A stretch of DNA of 64,000 nt from Blastocatellia bacterium (GCA_035275065.1 DATENM010000002.1:62001-126000); one strand, 5' to 3'. Positions 29,652 through 41,626 are shown, counted from the first letter of the stretch. Notes: a model not told the origin generated them from the letters alone. Translations and numbers: made by a program.

Positions 29652-30053
29652 ATGACGATGATTCGCCGTCTGCTTGATCGCTGGCCGAGAATCGCTTTCA
29701 TTTATCTGCCGCTGCTGATTATCGCGGCGGCCGCGACCGTCCTTGTCCGCGAGCAGCTTCAGCCCGATACCGAGAAAGCCATCCGCCTGGTGCGCGAGAG
29801 CAATTCGCGCAAAGAGAACTTCACCGTGCAGCAGTATCTTTACTCGACGGTCTTCTACCGCCAGCGCCAGGGCGAAGCGGTACAGATTGATGGCTGGCGC
29901 GCCACCGCGTCATCCGAGCCAACGAGCGCCATCGTCGTCCAGTTCAGCTATCGCGATGGCGGCGGCGCGCACGTGGCGACATGGGCCGCCGACGTGAAAG
30001 CCGGTCAGGCAACGCCGCTCGACGATACGGCGCGCGAGCTGTCGTGGCATTGA
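29652..30053 (+). CDS. Single-span anchored protein, unknown function
   Basis: The 133-residue product has one N-terminal helix at about residues 15-34 (AFIYLPLLIIAAAATVLV), then a domain of about 95 residues with charged helix (DTEKAIRLVRESNSRKENF) and a beta-rich end (AIVVQFSYRDGGGAHVATWA). Topology suggests an extracytoplasmic domain held at the membrane. I do not recognise a family. It is the fourth gene of the operon headed by the histidine-rich membrane protein. The second ATG at 29658 is equally possible as start. Confidence 0.65.
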   Translation: MTMIRRLLDRWPRIAFIYLPLLIIAAAATVLVREQLQPDTEKAIRLVRESNSRKENFTVQQYLYSTVFYRQRQGEAVQIDGWRATASSEPTSAIVVQFSYRDGGGAHVATWAADVKAGQATPLDDTARELSWH

Positions 30054-30078
30054 CCGGAGCGTTTCAGGTGCATTCGAC

Positions 30079-30651
30079 ATGACGATCTTCCCTTTGACCG
30101 GCAAACGTTTTCGCGGCTGGCTGCGCCTCGGGCTTTGCGCCGCCGCACTCTTCGGCGTCTGGGCCATCGCCTGCTCGAAGAAGACCACCGGCGACTGGCC
30201 GGCCATCAAACGCATGGTGCGTGACAAGTTTCCCGACGTGCCGCAGATGACGACCGATGATCTGAGCCGGCATCTGGCGGCGGATGCCAGGCCGCCCATC
30301 CTGCTCGATGCGCGCGGCGACGAAGAATACGCGGTCAGTCACCTGCCGAATGCGAGACTGGCGACTTCCGAACAGCAGGGACTCGCGGCGCTTGCCGATG
30401 CCGGCAAAGATCAACTGATCGTCGCTTACTGCTCGGTCGGTTATCGCTCGTCGGCGCTCGCCGAGAAACTGATCAAGCGCGGCTACACGAACGTGCATAA
30501 CCTCGAAGGCTCGATCTTCGAGTGGGCCAACGAAGGCCGCCCGGTTGTTCAAGACGAGCGGCAGGTGAAGGCCGTTCATCCGTATGACAAATCCTGGGGC
30601 GGACTGCTCAACCGCGATCTGTGGTGCTTTTCGCCGGAAGCCGCAAAGTAG
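30079..30651 (+). CDS. Rhodanese-domain lipoprotein
   Basis: The 190-residue product has a lipoprotein-type signal (LRLGLCAAALFGVWAIAC) with Cys32 as the likely lipid site. A rhodanese domain follows at about residues 58-155: ILLDARGDEEYAVSHLPNAR and the active loop YCSVGYRSS with catalytic Cys118, then YTNVHNLEGSIFEWANEGRP. Rhodaneses move sulfane sulfur; a lipid-anchored form would act outside the inner membrane on thiols or persulfides. It closes the five-gene operon. A loop C-x-x-G-Y-R of this kind is common in single-domain rhodaneses. Confidence 0.85.
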   Translation: MTIFPLTGKRFRGWLRLGLCAAALFGVWAIACSKKTTGDWPAIKRMVRDKFPDVPQMTTDDLSRHLAADARPPILLDARGDEEYAVSHLPNARLATSEQQGLAALADAGKDQLIVAYCSVGYRSSALAEKLIKRGYTNVHNLEGSIFEWANEGRPVVQDERQVKAVHPYDKSWGGLLNRDLWCFSPEAAK

Positions 30652-30722
30652 GGCTCACGCCAAATCACCAGGGCGATTTTCAATCGGGTGATGATTGCAT
30701 GCTCGGTGGCGCTCGACGGCCT

Positions 30723-32720
30723 TCAGGGGGCGTTGAAGTCGTACCGCGCGAACCTCTGGACTGCGGCCAGTTCCTGCCTGCTCGCCGGGCCTCCGTTGGG
30801 AGCGTAGCCGACGCGGGCCATGGCTGCCGCCAGCTCCTTGCGGAGCCGGTCGAGTGCAGCGACCACCTCTCTCTCGGTCAGATTCCAGCTCTCGGGAATC
30901 CGACCCGGCTCGGGCACCGGCTCCCCATTCCGCCAGCTCACGAGGTTGATGTCCTCGCCGGGGTCCTGACCCAGGTAGTAAAGCTCCCACTGGTCGGGCT
31001 CGAACTCCTGCGCGTCGGTCGACGTGGCATCGGCGCGCCGCCCATCGATGTACCTGACCAGCTTCCACGCCGCCTCACAGTAAGCATAAACGTGGTTGGG
31101 CTGAGCGATGGGACCTTCCGTCGTCTGCTGTTTGCCCTGCGCGATGGCGTCCTTGACGATCTTCAGGTAGTTCACAAACGTCGCCGGCAGGCTGCTGCGG
31201 TCTGTCGGCAAGGTGATGTCGTCCTGGGTCACGAACAGGACACCTGCCGGCTCGTTGTTCCCTGTTGATGCCGGCTCGCCGTTGATCGCGAGGCTGAGGT
31301 CGCGGCCTGGAAGCTCGTACACCTCGTGGCCCAGAATGAGCGACTTGAGCGCCGACTGTTTGGCCTCGTGGTAGCCCGCAAACCCCAGCAGCGTGGGGGC
31401 GAGGTCGATGTGGCTGGTGACGAAGTCGATGTCGCGCATCCGATCTGGCTCAGGGTTGACCAGCGAACTCGATACGATGAACGGCACGTGGATAGTCTCG
31501 CGATAGGCGTTGTGCCATTTCTCGACCTGACCGCCGTGGGCACCGCCCATCTCGCCGTGGTCAGAGGTGAAGATGACGATGGTATTGTCCAGAAGGCCGT
31601 TTCGCTCAAGGGTGGCCAGGACTTTGTCGATCTCCAGATTGACCAGGTACTGAAAGTAAACATAGGCTTGTAGGTGAGCCAGCATCCACTCTTGGGCGCG
31701 CGCGGCGGACTTGTAGGGAAGCGGGGCCGCCTGCCAGAGCTGCTGCGGCCACTGGGCCAGGAACCCCTGACTGATCTTGAAAGAAGCCTCGTATTGACAG
31801 GTGGGCTTCGTCTTTAGATCGCTGTTCCAGTTCGGCGAGAGCACACTGTTGTCTTGTGGGAAGCCTTGAGGATTGAGCCCCACCTGGTACGTCCCCCCGG
31901 CGGGCGGCGCGCTCCTGTCGCCCTGCTGCGGGATCGGCGCCGGGGCCCGGAGCAGCGCGCCGATCCGTTCGAAGGCGTCATCCGAGGCGTTGCCGTTATC
32001 CTTAGCCGGCAAAGGCTGGGCACCCCCGAGCCAGGGGAGCGGCCAGCCCGTAATATCGTGCGGGTTGACGAAGGCGGCCACCGCAAACCAGGGCGTCTGG
32101 TCCGAGGTGGCGTTCGTGTTGTTGTAGATGTTCCGGACGTTAGTCTCGTAGCCGAGCGCCTTGCGATTGAAAAAGGTGTTGGCCACGTCGGCAAAGCCAA
32201 TGTCGCGAAAGATGCCCAGGTTACCCGGCCCGCCGCCCTGGCTGCTCGGCCACGACGTCGCCCAATCGCTGAAGCCCCACTCCTCCAGGCTGGGGACCGG
32301 CGGCGTCGTGAAGTCGTGACGGCCAAAATAGTGCGTGGTGTAGCCGGCGGCGCGGAACCAGTCGCCGATAGTAGGAACCTGATTGTTGGGCAACCAGGGG
32401 AAGCCGGGATCGTAGTCCTGCTTGAACATGCCCGCCGTCTGCGTGACCAGGTGCCGGCTAGGGTACTGGCCTGTGATCAGCGTCGCCCGACTGGGAACGC
32501 AGGCCGACGACGCGATGTGGTGCCGGGCCAGGCGGACGCTGTGGCGGCGAAGACGGCGGAAGGCAGGGAAGAAGGGGAGGAACGGGTTATCGTCCTGCAT
32601 GTCGGGGTCGAAGCTCAGGACCTGATTGAGTGCTTCCAGCCTGGGGGTGAGGTTAGGCTGGCTGGGCGGCATGCGCATCTGGTCCACGAGAATAAAGAGG
32701 ATGTTCGGTTTATCTGCCAT
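30723..32720 (-). CDS. Sulfatase (type I, formylglycine-dependent)
   Basis: The 665-residue enzyme belongs to the alkaline phosphatase/sulfatase superfamily. The N-terminal metal-binding motif is NILFILVDQMR, and the active-site signature is SSACVPSRATLITGQYPSRH with Cys74 to be turned into formylglycine. A second metal motif TSDHGEMGGAHG follows. No signal peptide is present, so it should be cytoplasmic unless the start is wrong. Three ATG codons lie in a row (32726, 32723, 32720); I chose the last since it gives the best spacing from AGGAG. No maturase gene is near. Codon choice appears less dominated by GCG/CGC than in neighbours, and the gene sits alone, so transfer is possible. The substrate is unknown. 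Confidence 0.88.
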   Translation of the reverse strand: MADKPNILFILVDQMRMPPSQPNLTPRLEALNQVLSFDPDMQDDNPFLPFFPAFRRLRRHSVRLARHHIASSACVPSRATLITGQYPSRHLVTQTAGMFKQDYDPGFPWLPNNQVPTIGDWFRAAGYTTHYFGRHDFTTPPVPSLEEWGFSDWATSWPSSQGGGPGNLGIFRDIGFADVANTFFNRKALGYETNVRNIYNNTNATSDQTPWFAVAAFVNPHDITGWPLPWLGGAQPLPAKDNGNASDDAFERIGALLRAPAPIPQQGDRSAPPAGGTYQVGLNPQGFPQDNSVLSPNWNSDLKTKPTCQYEASFKISQGFLAQWPQQLWQAAPLPYKSAARAQEWMLAHLQAYVYFQYLVNLEIDKVLATLERNGLLDNTIVIFTSDHGEMGGAHGGQVEKWHNAYRETIHVPFIVSSSLVNPEPDRMRDIDFVTSHIDLAPTLLGFAGYHEAKQSALKSLILGHEVYELPGRDLSLAINGEPASTGNNEPAGVLFVTQDDITLPTDRSSLPATFVNYLKIVKDAIAQGKQQTTEGPIAQPNHVYAYCEAAWKLVRYIDGRRADATSTDAQEFEPDQWELYYLGQDPGEDINLVSWRNGEPVPEPGRIPESWNLTEREVVAALDRLRKELAAAMARVGYAPNGGPASRQELAAVQRFARYDFNAP

Positions 32721-33039
32721 CATCATCTCCTGATAAAGTTTTCACAGGTGGTTTCAGCTATAGGCATCCATATTCTTTAGCTTGAGAGTGCCTGGGATAT
32801 GTCAGGGCGCAAGATATATCACAATTGATTTAGGAAATAAAGTACGAGTCCATGCCTCGCGCGCCGCCCCTGCCTGACGGTTGCCAATTACTCTTGTCCT
32901 GACTGCGACGTGGCTGTCGATGATCTGTATTCATGTTTTTATCTGAGCAAATTAGGTACTAAGATAGTGATGTGCCCTGGCGCGTTAGTGGCTAAGACGA
33001 TATGCGTTTGCAAACCGTTATAGGAGGCGAGACAGCCGT
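32721..33039. other. Divergent intergenic region, relatively AT-rich
   Basis: This gap of 319 bp lies between the sulfatase and the MaoC-like gene, which are transcribed apart. It is visibly richer in A and T than the rest of the window and should hold both promoters, but I found no pair of boxes convincing enough to name. GGAGG at about 33022 serves the MaoC-like gene. Confidence 0.4.
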
Positions 33040-33423
33040 ATGCAAGTAGGCGACGTGCGATCCTGGCAGCGAACCTTCACGGAAGAAGACATCCGCCTGT
33101 TCAGCCGCGTATCGGGTGACGAAGGCGTGCATCACATGGAGTATGACGCGCAGGGCCGCTTGATGGCGCACGGGCTGCTGACGGCGACGCTGCCGACAAA
33201 GGTCGGCGGCGACATGAATTTCATCGCCCGCGAGCTCTGCTTTCAATTCCTGCGCCCGGTCTTCGCCGGCGACACCGTGACCTGCGAGGTGACGATTACC
33301 GAGTTGCAAACCGAAGAGCGTTTCATCCGCCAATCTTCAACTTTTCTCTGCCGCAACCAGCACGGCAAAGAAGTCATGACCGGCCACGCGCACGGCATCA
33401 TCCGCCAGCCGGCAGACCGTTGA
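33040..33423 (+). CDS. MaoC-like hot-dog hydratase/thioesterase-type protein
   Basis: The 127-residue protein has a single hot-dog fold. TFTEEDIRLFSRVSGDEGVH followed by AHGLLTATLPTKVGG matches the R-specific enoyl-CoA hydratase motif (Asp in SGD, His in the following turn). It would hydrate or dehydrate acyl-CoA or acyl-ACP esters, although the usual SGDxNPxH is changed to SGDEGVHH, and function cannot be fixed. It is a monocistronic gene, bounded by a strong hairpin terminator on its right. Confidence 0.8.
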   Translation: MQVGDVRSWQRTFTEEDIRLFSRVSGDEGVHHMEYDAQGRLMAHGLLTATLPTKVGGDMNFIARELCFQFLRPVFAGDTVTCEVTITELQTEERFIRQSSTFLCRNQHGKEVMTGHAHGIIRQPADR

Positions 33424-33456
33424 CTCGCCCGCTGTGGCGTTCCCTTCGAAAACAAA

Positions 33457-33492
33457 AAGAGCGCGCCGGGGGTTGGTTCCCGGCGCGCTCTT
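33457..33492. terminator. Bidirectional hairpin terminator
   Basis: AAGAGCGCGCCGGG (33457-33470) pairs perfectly with 33479-33492 around an 8-bp loop, between the convergent MaoC-like and lon genes. An A-run precedes it (a T-run for the minus-strand transcript), so it suits lon well. Confidence 0.85.
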
Positions 33493-33510
33493 CAGGTCGG
33501 CTCTTAAAAA

Positions 33511-35952
33511 TCAGGCGTGCGCTTCGCCGCTCTCGAAGTTCGCTTCGGTGCCGGCGCCGACCGGTTCGGTCTCTGCCGGCGCGTGCGGCGCGCCTTCGCT
33601 TGGCGGCATCAGCGTTTGCGACAAGGCTTCATCAATGCGCTCGACGAAGACGATTTCGAGATCGCCCCGCGCCTCTTCGGGCACGTCCTTCAGGTCGGGG
33701 CGGTTGCGTATGGGCAAGACGACGCGCTTCATGCCGGCGCGCCGCGCCGCCAGCACTTTGCCCTTGATGCCGCCGACGGGAAAGACCAGGCCGCTCAGCG
33801 TGATCTCGCCGGTCATCGCCGTGTTGCCGCGCACAGGGCGGCCCGAGCATAGCGACGCCAGCGCCGAGACAATCGCCACGCCTGCCGAGGGGCCGTCTTT
33901 CGGTATCGCGCCCGCCGGGACGTGAACGTGGACGCCGTTCTTCTCGAAAACTTCGCGGGCGTTGATGCCGAGCTCAAAGCCATGCGACCACAGGTAGCTA
34001 TGCGCCGCGCGCGCCGATTCCTGCATCACCTCGCCGAGCTGACCCGTAAGCGTCAGCCCCTTCGAGCCGGGCAGCAAGGTCGCTTCGATGAACAGCACTT
34101 CGCCGCCCATCTCGGTCACCGCAAGCCCTGTGGCAACGCCCGGCGGCAAGTTCTCGCGGCCCATCTCGCGGAAGAAGCGCTCGGGGCCGAGATAAGCTTC
34201 CAGGTCTTCGGGCTTGATCGTAAAGACGTCGCCCTGGCCTTGCGCCACCTTCAACGCCACCTTGCGCGCCAGCCGTCCGATGGTGCGCTCAAGCTGGCGC
34301 ACGCCGGCCTCGCGTGTGTAGAGCGCGGTCAGCGCCTGTATCGCCTCGTCGGTAATTTGCAGTTGCTCGACCGCCAGGCCCGCTTCTTTGATCTGGCGCG
34401 GCGCCAGGTAGCGGCGGGCGATGTGCAGCTTCTCTTCCTCGCTGTAGCCGGCCAGTTGGATAACCTCCATGCGGTCGCGCAGGGCCGGCGGGATCGGCGC
34501 CAGCGAGTTGGCCGTGGCGATGAACATCACCTTCGTCAGATCGAACGGCAGGTCGAGGTAATGATCGCGGAAGGTGTTGTTCTGCGCCGGGTCTAAAATC
34601 TCAAGCAACGCCGACGCCGGGTCGCCGCGAAAATCCATGCCGAGCTTGTCGACTTCGTCGAGCATCATCACCGGGTTATTCACGCCGGCGCGGCGCAAGG
34701 CTTGAATGATGCGGCCCGGCATCGCGCCGATGTAAGTGCGGCGGTGACCGCGCAGCTCGGCTTCGTCACGCATGCCGCCTAGCGACATGCGTTCGAACTT
34801 GCGGCCCATCGCGCGGGCGATGGACTGTCCGAGACTGGTCTTGCCGACGCCGGGCGGGCCGACGAAGCACAGGATGGGCGCTTTGGTTTGCGGGTTCAGC
34901 TTGATGACCGCCAGATGTTCGAGGATGCGTTCCTTGATGTCTTCCAGATCATAGTGATCCTCATCAAGAATCGCCTTCGCCTTGTTCAAGTCGAGATCAT
35001 CTTCGGTGCTCTTGTTCCAGGGCAGGTCGAGCACCCATTCGAGATAGGTGCGAATGACATGGTAATCGGGCGCGGCGGCGGGCAGGCGTTCGAGCCGCTT
35101 GAGCTCGCGCTCGGCCTCCTTGCGCACGTCTTCGGGAAGGTCGGCTTTCTCGACGCGCTCGCGCAGCAGGGCGGCTTCGGCCTGCTCAGGCTCGGTCTCG
35201 CCGAGCTCTTTTTGAATCTGCTTCATCTGCTCGCGCAGGATGTAATCGCGCTGCGCCTTGCCGACTTCTTCCTGCGCCTGGTTGCTGATCTTGCTGCGAA
35301 TGTCGAGAACTTCGACCTCGTGCGCCAGGTACGAATGCATCAGCCGCAGCAGCTCGCCTTCGGTGTTGGCTTCGAGCAACGCCTGTTCCTGCTCGACGCC
35401 GAGGTCAAGCATCGAGCCGAGGAAGTAAGCCAAACGCACGGCGTCTTCCGACTGCACGATGATGTTGCGAATCTCCTGCGGCACATTCGGCAGCAGCGTC
35501 AGCGCCCGCTGAATCAGCGCCTGAATGTTGCGCTGCAAGGCTTCGACTTCGGGCGTCTGCTCTCTGATGGGCTCGGGCAGAATCTCGACGCGCGCTTTGA
35601 AATAAGGCTCCTGTTCGGTAAAGCCGATGACGCGAAAGCGCTCCTGCCCCTGGACGATCAGATGCAGCACGTCTTCCTGACCCGGCGCCCGCATCATGCG
35701 ATTGATGACGACGAGGGTGCCGACTTGATAAAGGGTGCCGGCGGTCGGCTCGGCGTCCTGGTCGCCGCGCTGGGCGATGACGCCGAGCAGCTTTTCTTCG
35801 GTCGCCAGCGCCGCCTCTGCGGCGCGCAACGACAGGGGCCGCCCGACCGTCAGCGGCGAGATGCCCGACGGGAAGACAACCGTGCCACGCAGCGGCAGGA
35901 TCGGCAATTCGAGGGTTTGCGGTTCTTGCGGTCTTTCAATATTCTCTGACAT
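33511..35952 (-). CDS. lon: ATP-dependent protease Lon
   Basis: The 813-residue Lon degrades misfolded and regulatory proteins in the cytoplasm. It has the N-terminal substrate-binding domain (ELPILPLRGTVVFPSGISPL), a coiled-coil region, AAA+ domain with Walker A GPPGVGKTS, and the C-terminal protease domain with catalytic Ser689 in PKDGPSAGVA and Lys732 in GGIKGKVLAARRAG, exactly 43 residues apart as in E. coli. Length is normal. It is at the 3' end of a minus-strand quality-control island with hsp20, clpP, an eRF1-like factor, clpB and dnaJ. A heptamer hairpin lies between its start and the hsp20 gene. Confidence 0.96.
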   Translation of the reverse strand: MSENIERPQEPQTLELPILPLRGTVVFPSGISPLTVGRPLSLRAAEAALATEEKLLGVIAQRGDQDAEPTAGTLYQVGTLVVINRMMRAPGQEDVLHLIVQGQERFRVIGFTEQEPYFKARVEILPEPIREQTPEVEALQRNIQALIQRALTLLPNVPQEIRNIIVQSEDAVRLAYFLGSMLDLGVEQEQALLEANTEGELLRLMHSYLAHEVEVLDIRSKISNQAQEEVGKAQRDYILREQMKQIQKELGETEPEQAEAALLRERVEKADLPEDVRKEAERELKRLERLPAAAPDYHVIRTYLEWVLDLPWNKSTEDDLDLNKAKAILDEDHYDLEDIKERILEHLAVIKLNPQTKAPILCFVGPPGVGKTSLGQSIARAMGRKFERMSLGGMRDEAELRGHRRTYIGAMPGRIIQALRRAGVNNPVMMLDEVDKLGMDFRGDPASALLEILDPAQNNTFRDHYLDLPFDLTKVMFIATANSLAPIPPALRDRMEVIQLAGYSEEEKLHIARRYLAPRQIKEAGLAVEQLQITDEAIQALTALYTREAGVRQLERTIGRLARKVALKVAQGQGDVFTIKPEDLEAYLGPERFFREMGRENLPPGVATGLAVTEMGGEVLFIEATLLPGSKGLTLTGQLGEVMQESARAAHSYLWSHGFELGINAREVFEKNGVHVHVPAGAIPKDGPSAGVAIVSALASLCSGRPVRGNTAMTGEITLSGLVFPVGGIKGKVLAARRAGMKRVVLPIRNRPDLKDVPEEARGDLEIVFVERIDEALSQTLMPPSEGAPHAPAETEPVGAGTEANFESGEAHA

Positions 35953-35966
35953 TCCTCTTTCCTCGG

Positions 35967-36077
35967 AAGTCAGCAGTCAGCAGTCAGCAGTCAGAATGAA
36001 AACGAAGGTCGGCGGCAGTGAGCACACTGGTCGCGCCTCCCTGCTCATTCTGACTACTGGCTCCCGACTTCTGACTT
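35967..36077. repeat. Paired heptamer arrays, inverted (locus C, unit AGTCAGC)
   Basis: Four units of AGTCAGC/AGTCAGA (35967-35999) face TCTGACT-type units (36045-36077). The left array is near perfect; the right is decayed (ACTGGCT, CCCGACT) but pairs with the left over most positions. The right arm overlaps the last eight codons and stop of hsp20, so the repeat encodes that protein's tail. Confidence 0.85.
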
Positions 36078-36443
36078 TTCTACGTTGCAATCAATGTGGA
36101 GGATGACCCAGCCGTCGGCGGCTTCGCTGCGTATCTCGGACTGCGACAGGTCGCAGGGGATTTTGATAACGCGCTCAAAGCGGCTATAGGTGATCTCTAG
36201 CTGGTAATAGCTCCACCCTTCGGTCATTACCGAATCGCGCCGGACGCCGCGCACCACGAGGGCGTTGTCGATCTGCAACACCTGAATGTCTTCGGGGCGG
36301 ACGCCCGCAAGGTCAAACTTGATCTTCCAGCCATCAGGGGTCTTGTAGATATCAACTGAAGGCTGCCACAACGGGCCGCTCGGTCGGCGATAGCTGCTTT
36401 CGTCCCTGATGCGCTCGATGAAAATTTTTCCGGTCTTTGCCAT
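36054..36443 (-). CDS. Hsp20-family small heat-shock protein
   Basis: The 129-residue protein is one alpha-crystallin domain that holds unfolding proteins for refolding. WQPSVDIYKTPDGWKIKFDL, AGVRPEDIQVLQIDNALVVR and the end SEIRSEAADGWVILHI match the family; the I-x-I/V tail motif is not clear. The C-terminal residues EKSEVGSQ are encoded by a heptamer repeat arm, so the original tail may have been replaced. It lies 12 bp after clpP with the same orientation. SYYQLEITYSRFERVIKIP is the usual central motif. Confidence 0.9.
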   Translation of the reverse strand: MAKTGKIFIERIRDESSYRRPSGPLWQPSVDIYKTPDGWKIKFDLAGVRPEDIQVLQIDNALVVRGVRRDSVMTEGWSYYQLEITYSRFERVIKIPCDLSQSEIRSEAADGWVILHIDCNVEKSEVGSQ

Positions 36444-36455
36444 GATGAGCCTGCC

Positions 36456-37064
36456 CTAGCGGTCGTTTTCTTTCGGTTCATTGCGCGAGCTCAGCGTCGC
36501 ATCGATCAGGCCATACTCGATGGCCTGTAGCGGACTGAGGATGAAATCACGCTCGACGTCCTCGTCGATCTTCGCGAATGGCTGCCCGGTGGCGTCGGCG
36601 AGAATCTGCGACAGCACCGCCCGCATGCGCAACATCTCTTCGGCGTGGATGCGAATGTCGGTCGCCTGGCCGCCGATGCGACCCACCGAGGGCTGATGAA
36701 TCAGGATGCGCGCATTCGGCAGCGCGAAGCGCTTCCCTTTGGTCCCGGCGGCGAGCAGCAAAGCCGCCATCGAGGCCGCTTGCCCCATGCAGATGGTCAC
36801 CACGTCCGGCTTAATGAAGCGCATGGTGTCGTAGATGGCCAGCCCCCCCGACACCGAGCCGCCGGGGCTGTTGATGTAGATCGAGATGTCGCGGTCGGGG
36901 TCTTCCGATTCCAGAAAGAGCAGTTCGGCGACGACCAGATTGGCGATCTCTTCGACAATCGGCGTGCCGATGAAGATGATGTTTTCCTTGAGCAGCCGCG
37001 AGTAGATGTCGTAATGACGCTCGCCTCTGCTCGATGTCTCGATGACGGTCGGTACTAGAGCCAT
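36456..37064 (-). CDS. clpP: ATP-dependent Clp protease proteolytic subunit
   Basis: The 202-residue serine peptidase forms the barrel that works with ClpA/ClpX-type unfoldases. Catalytic Ser98 lies in [11 protein letters not shown] and His123 in ARILIHQPS, positions close to the E. coli enzyme; [16 protein letters not shown] is the usual substrate-site motif. I chose the ATG at 37064 because AAGGAG precedes it and it gives a normal length; an in-frame start at 37322 lies in the neighbouring gene region. Residues after 185 are acidic and variable. It is followed 12 bp on by hsp20 and preceded by a heptamer hairpin. Confidence 0.95.
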   Translation of the reverse strand: MALVPTVIETSSRGERHYDIYSRLLKENIIFIGTPIVEEIANLVVAELLFLESEDPDRDISIYINSPGGSVSGGLAIYDTMRFIKPDVVTICMGQAASMAALLLAAGTKGKRFALPNARILIHQPSVGRIGGQATDIRIHAEEMLRMRAVLSQILADATGQPFAKIDEDVERDFILSPLQAIEYGLIDATLSSRNEPKENDR

Positions 37065-37080
37065 AGTCTCCTTAGGAATC

Positions 37081-37165
37081 AGTGACGAGTGATGAGTTGA
37101 AAGTGGGGCGTGAATGCCCGTTCCCTGCTCATCCGCATCACACATCACTCTCAACTCATCACTTC
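37081..37165. repeat. Paired heptamer arrays, inverted (locus D, unit AGTGATG)
   Basis: AGTGACG, AGTGATG, AGTTGAA and AGTGGGG (37081-37108) face CATCACA, CATCACT, CTCAACT and CATCACT (37135-37165). The core GAGTGATGAGTTGA pairs with TCAACTCATCACT. The right arm ends one base before the stop codon of the eRF1-like gene, and the left lies in the clpP leader. Confidence 0.8.
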
Positions 37166-38296
37166 TTAAAATCGCAGCACCGCGCCGACGCCGGTGCCGG
37201 CGAGCTTGTCTGCCGCCGGGCCGGAAACGATCTGCACCTTGCCGGCCTGCTCGATGACGCGGTGCGAGGCGCGATTGATCAGGTCGGGCGCCGCCTTCAA
37301 ATCGCCGCCGCAGAAGGCGCACTGCGAATCGCCATCAACGACCAGAACGTGACAGGCATTACATTCCTTGCCTTCCAGCCGATAATCGCGGGCGACGACC
37401 ATGCGATAGACGCGCTGCTCTTGAATGGCCGCCAGCGTGTCGCCGATGCCGAGCACGGCGCGGTCGCCTTTCATCGCCGCCGTAATCATCGATTCGACGA
37501 GCCGCGCTTCATCTTCGCCTTCGCTCTGCTGCTGCACCTTATGCAGCTCGTTCGACAACCGCTCGTAGCTGGCATCGAGCGGCACCGCAATCGTCCCGAT
37601 GATCATCTGCTCCAGCCGCTTCGGCAGTTGATTGGCCAGCGTCGAAGTCGCTTCGACCGGGCCGCCGATGACCAGCCGCGACAGGCCCAGGCGATCCACC
37701 ACGCCGGTCAGCTCGTCAATGACGCGATGCACATGGGCGCGGACATGCTCGTCATGGTCGCGCTGCATCTGGGTCTGCGACATGATGTGATCGGTGCCGG
37801 TCGTCGCGTGCTTGTTCGGCACGTCCGATAGCACTTCCGTGTGCTGTTGCATGCCGCTGGCGTCTACCGTAAGCACGCGGGCGCGCTGCTTATCGATCAA
37901 GACGACCGCATAGCGGTCGTGGTCTTCGAGCAATTCGAGCAGCGGGCGCAGCCAGGGCTTTTGTGACCAGCGGATGCCGGTCGGCACCGCCACCTGAAGG
38001 TCACGTTGCCACCAGAAGTCGCGCTTCGAGTCGCTGAAGATGACCAGCCCTTTGCCACGCGCCGAGTAATCGGCGAGGAACGCCAGCGCCCGCTTGCTTT
38101 CGGCGTCGAGGCGCTCGCGGTGGTCGAGCTTCTCGTCTTCGGCCATCTGGCGGAAGAGGTTTTCGACCTGGGTGATGAAGCCGCGATTCAAGTTCGCGGC
38201 GTTCGACTGGTCAACATTCACATACAGGCTAAGAATGCAGGAATCAGGACCAGAGGGGTGCTGCTGCAACTGGCGTATGTCGTCGTAAGAGATCAT
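37166..38296 (-). CDS. eRF1-like (baeRF/VLRF1-type) ribosome-associated factor
   Basis: The 376-residue protein resembles the bacterial-archaeal eRF1-related family, which has the layout of archaeal release factors. The N-terminal part ([20 protein letters not shown] then [18 protein letters not shown]), the middle domain ([20 protein letters not shown] with PNKHATTG and [17 protein letters not shown]) and a C-terminal domain with cysteine pairs ([17 protein letters not shown]) are visible. Such proteins may split stalled ribosomes or cut tRNA from nascent chains, which fits its place among proteases and chaperones. I chose the ATG at 38296 because AAGGAGG overlaps the earlier ATG at 38302. 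The GGQ-like catalytic loop is not clear. Confidence 0.7.
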   Translation of the reverse strand: MISYDDIRQLQQHPSGPDSCILSLYVNVDQSNAANLNRGFITQVENLFRQMAEDEKLDHRERLDAESKRALAFLADYSARGKGLVIFSDSKRDFWWQRDLQVAVPTGIRWSQKPWLRPLLELLEDHDRYAVVLIDKQRARVLTVDASGMQQHTEVLSDVPNKHATTGTDHIMSQTQMQRDHDEHVRAHVHRVIDELTGVVDRLGLSRLVIGGPVEATSTLANQLPKRLEQMIIGTIAVPLDASYERLSNELHKVQQQSEGEDEARLVESMITAAMKGDRAVLGIGDTLAAIQEQRVYRMVVARDYRLEGKECNACHVLVVDGDSQCAFCGGDLKAAPDLINRASHRVIEQAGKVQIVSGPAADKLAGTGVGAVLRF

Positions 38297-38361
38297 TCCC
38301 ATCCTCCTTGTTCTGCGTTGGACTCAGGCTACGAGCGCCGGCGCAATCGAAATTGATCGTG

Positions 38362-38691
38362 CTAGCCGCGCGCAGTCACCGCGCCGGCGACGCGAGCATC
38401 GAGTAAGAGCCGGTCGAGGGAAATCGCTCTCCCCCGGTCAAGGTTAGCGTCCGGCGCGTCCTCTGCCATTAGCAAGAAAGTCGCGCGCCGCTCTCCGCTT
38501 TTGTCACCGGCGATGCGCTTAATCAGCGCCTCGTCCAGGCGCGCGGGCGAGTAAGTCAGGAGCTCGGGATTGCGCTCTCGATAACGGGCGCAGGCGGCGC
38601 GGCTTGACCAGACGGGTATGCGTGGCTGCCCGTTGGTCTCGCGGGTGAAGAGGTCGCCGTTTGCGCGTCGCATCACAAGCATCTCAGCCAT
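38362..38691 (-). CDS. Small soluble protein, unknown function
   Basis: The 109-residue product begins MAEMLVMRRANGDLFTRETN and contains RIPVWSSRAACARYRERNPE, a pattern loosely like DUF2750 proteins, then a helical C-terminal half. An AGGAGG lies 10 bases before the ATG at 38691; a longer frame to 38787 has no ribosome site. It sits between the eRF1-like gene and clpB on the same strand. I cannot assign a function. Confidence 0.6.
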   Translation of the reverse strand: MAEMLVMRRANGDLFTRETNGQPRIPVWSSRAACARYRERNPELLTYSPARLDEALIKRIAGDKSGERRATFLLMAEDAPDANLDRGRAISLDRLLLDARVAGAVTARG

Positions 38692-38853
38692 GCGATTCTG
38701 ACCTCCTGCCACGGGCTCGTCAACCGCGCGTACTTCAATCATAGCACAGCGAGGGGAAGGAGCCAGCAGGCCGTTAGCAGTAAGCATCCGTGCTACGGCC
38801 CATCTGCATCAATGCCGCCCCTGCATTGCCCCTGCTCAGCCCGTGGCGTTCAG

Positions 38854-41511
<2,658 letters not shown>

Positions 41512-41525
41512 GATTCCCTCACTCA

Positions 41526-41616
41526 GTGACAAGTGACGAGTGACAAGTGACAAGATGGCTGCACGCCACGCTTAGTCTTGTTCCTCTCTTGTCACTTGTC
41601 ACTCGTCACTTGTCAC
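41526..41616. repeat. Paired heptamer arrays, perfect inverted repeat (locus E, unit GTGACAA)
   Basis: Four units of GTGACAA/GTGACGA (41526-41554) are the exact reverse complement of 41588-41616 over 29 bp, around a 33-bp loop. The right arm lies 10 bp from the dnaJ stop codon and the left 14 bp from the clpB start. One variant unit (GTGACGA) is mirrored at the matching place in the other arm, so the arms were copied as a pair or corrected against each other. Confidence 0.95.
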
Positions 41617-41626
41617 CCTCTCGATG

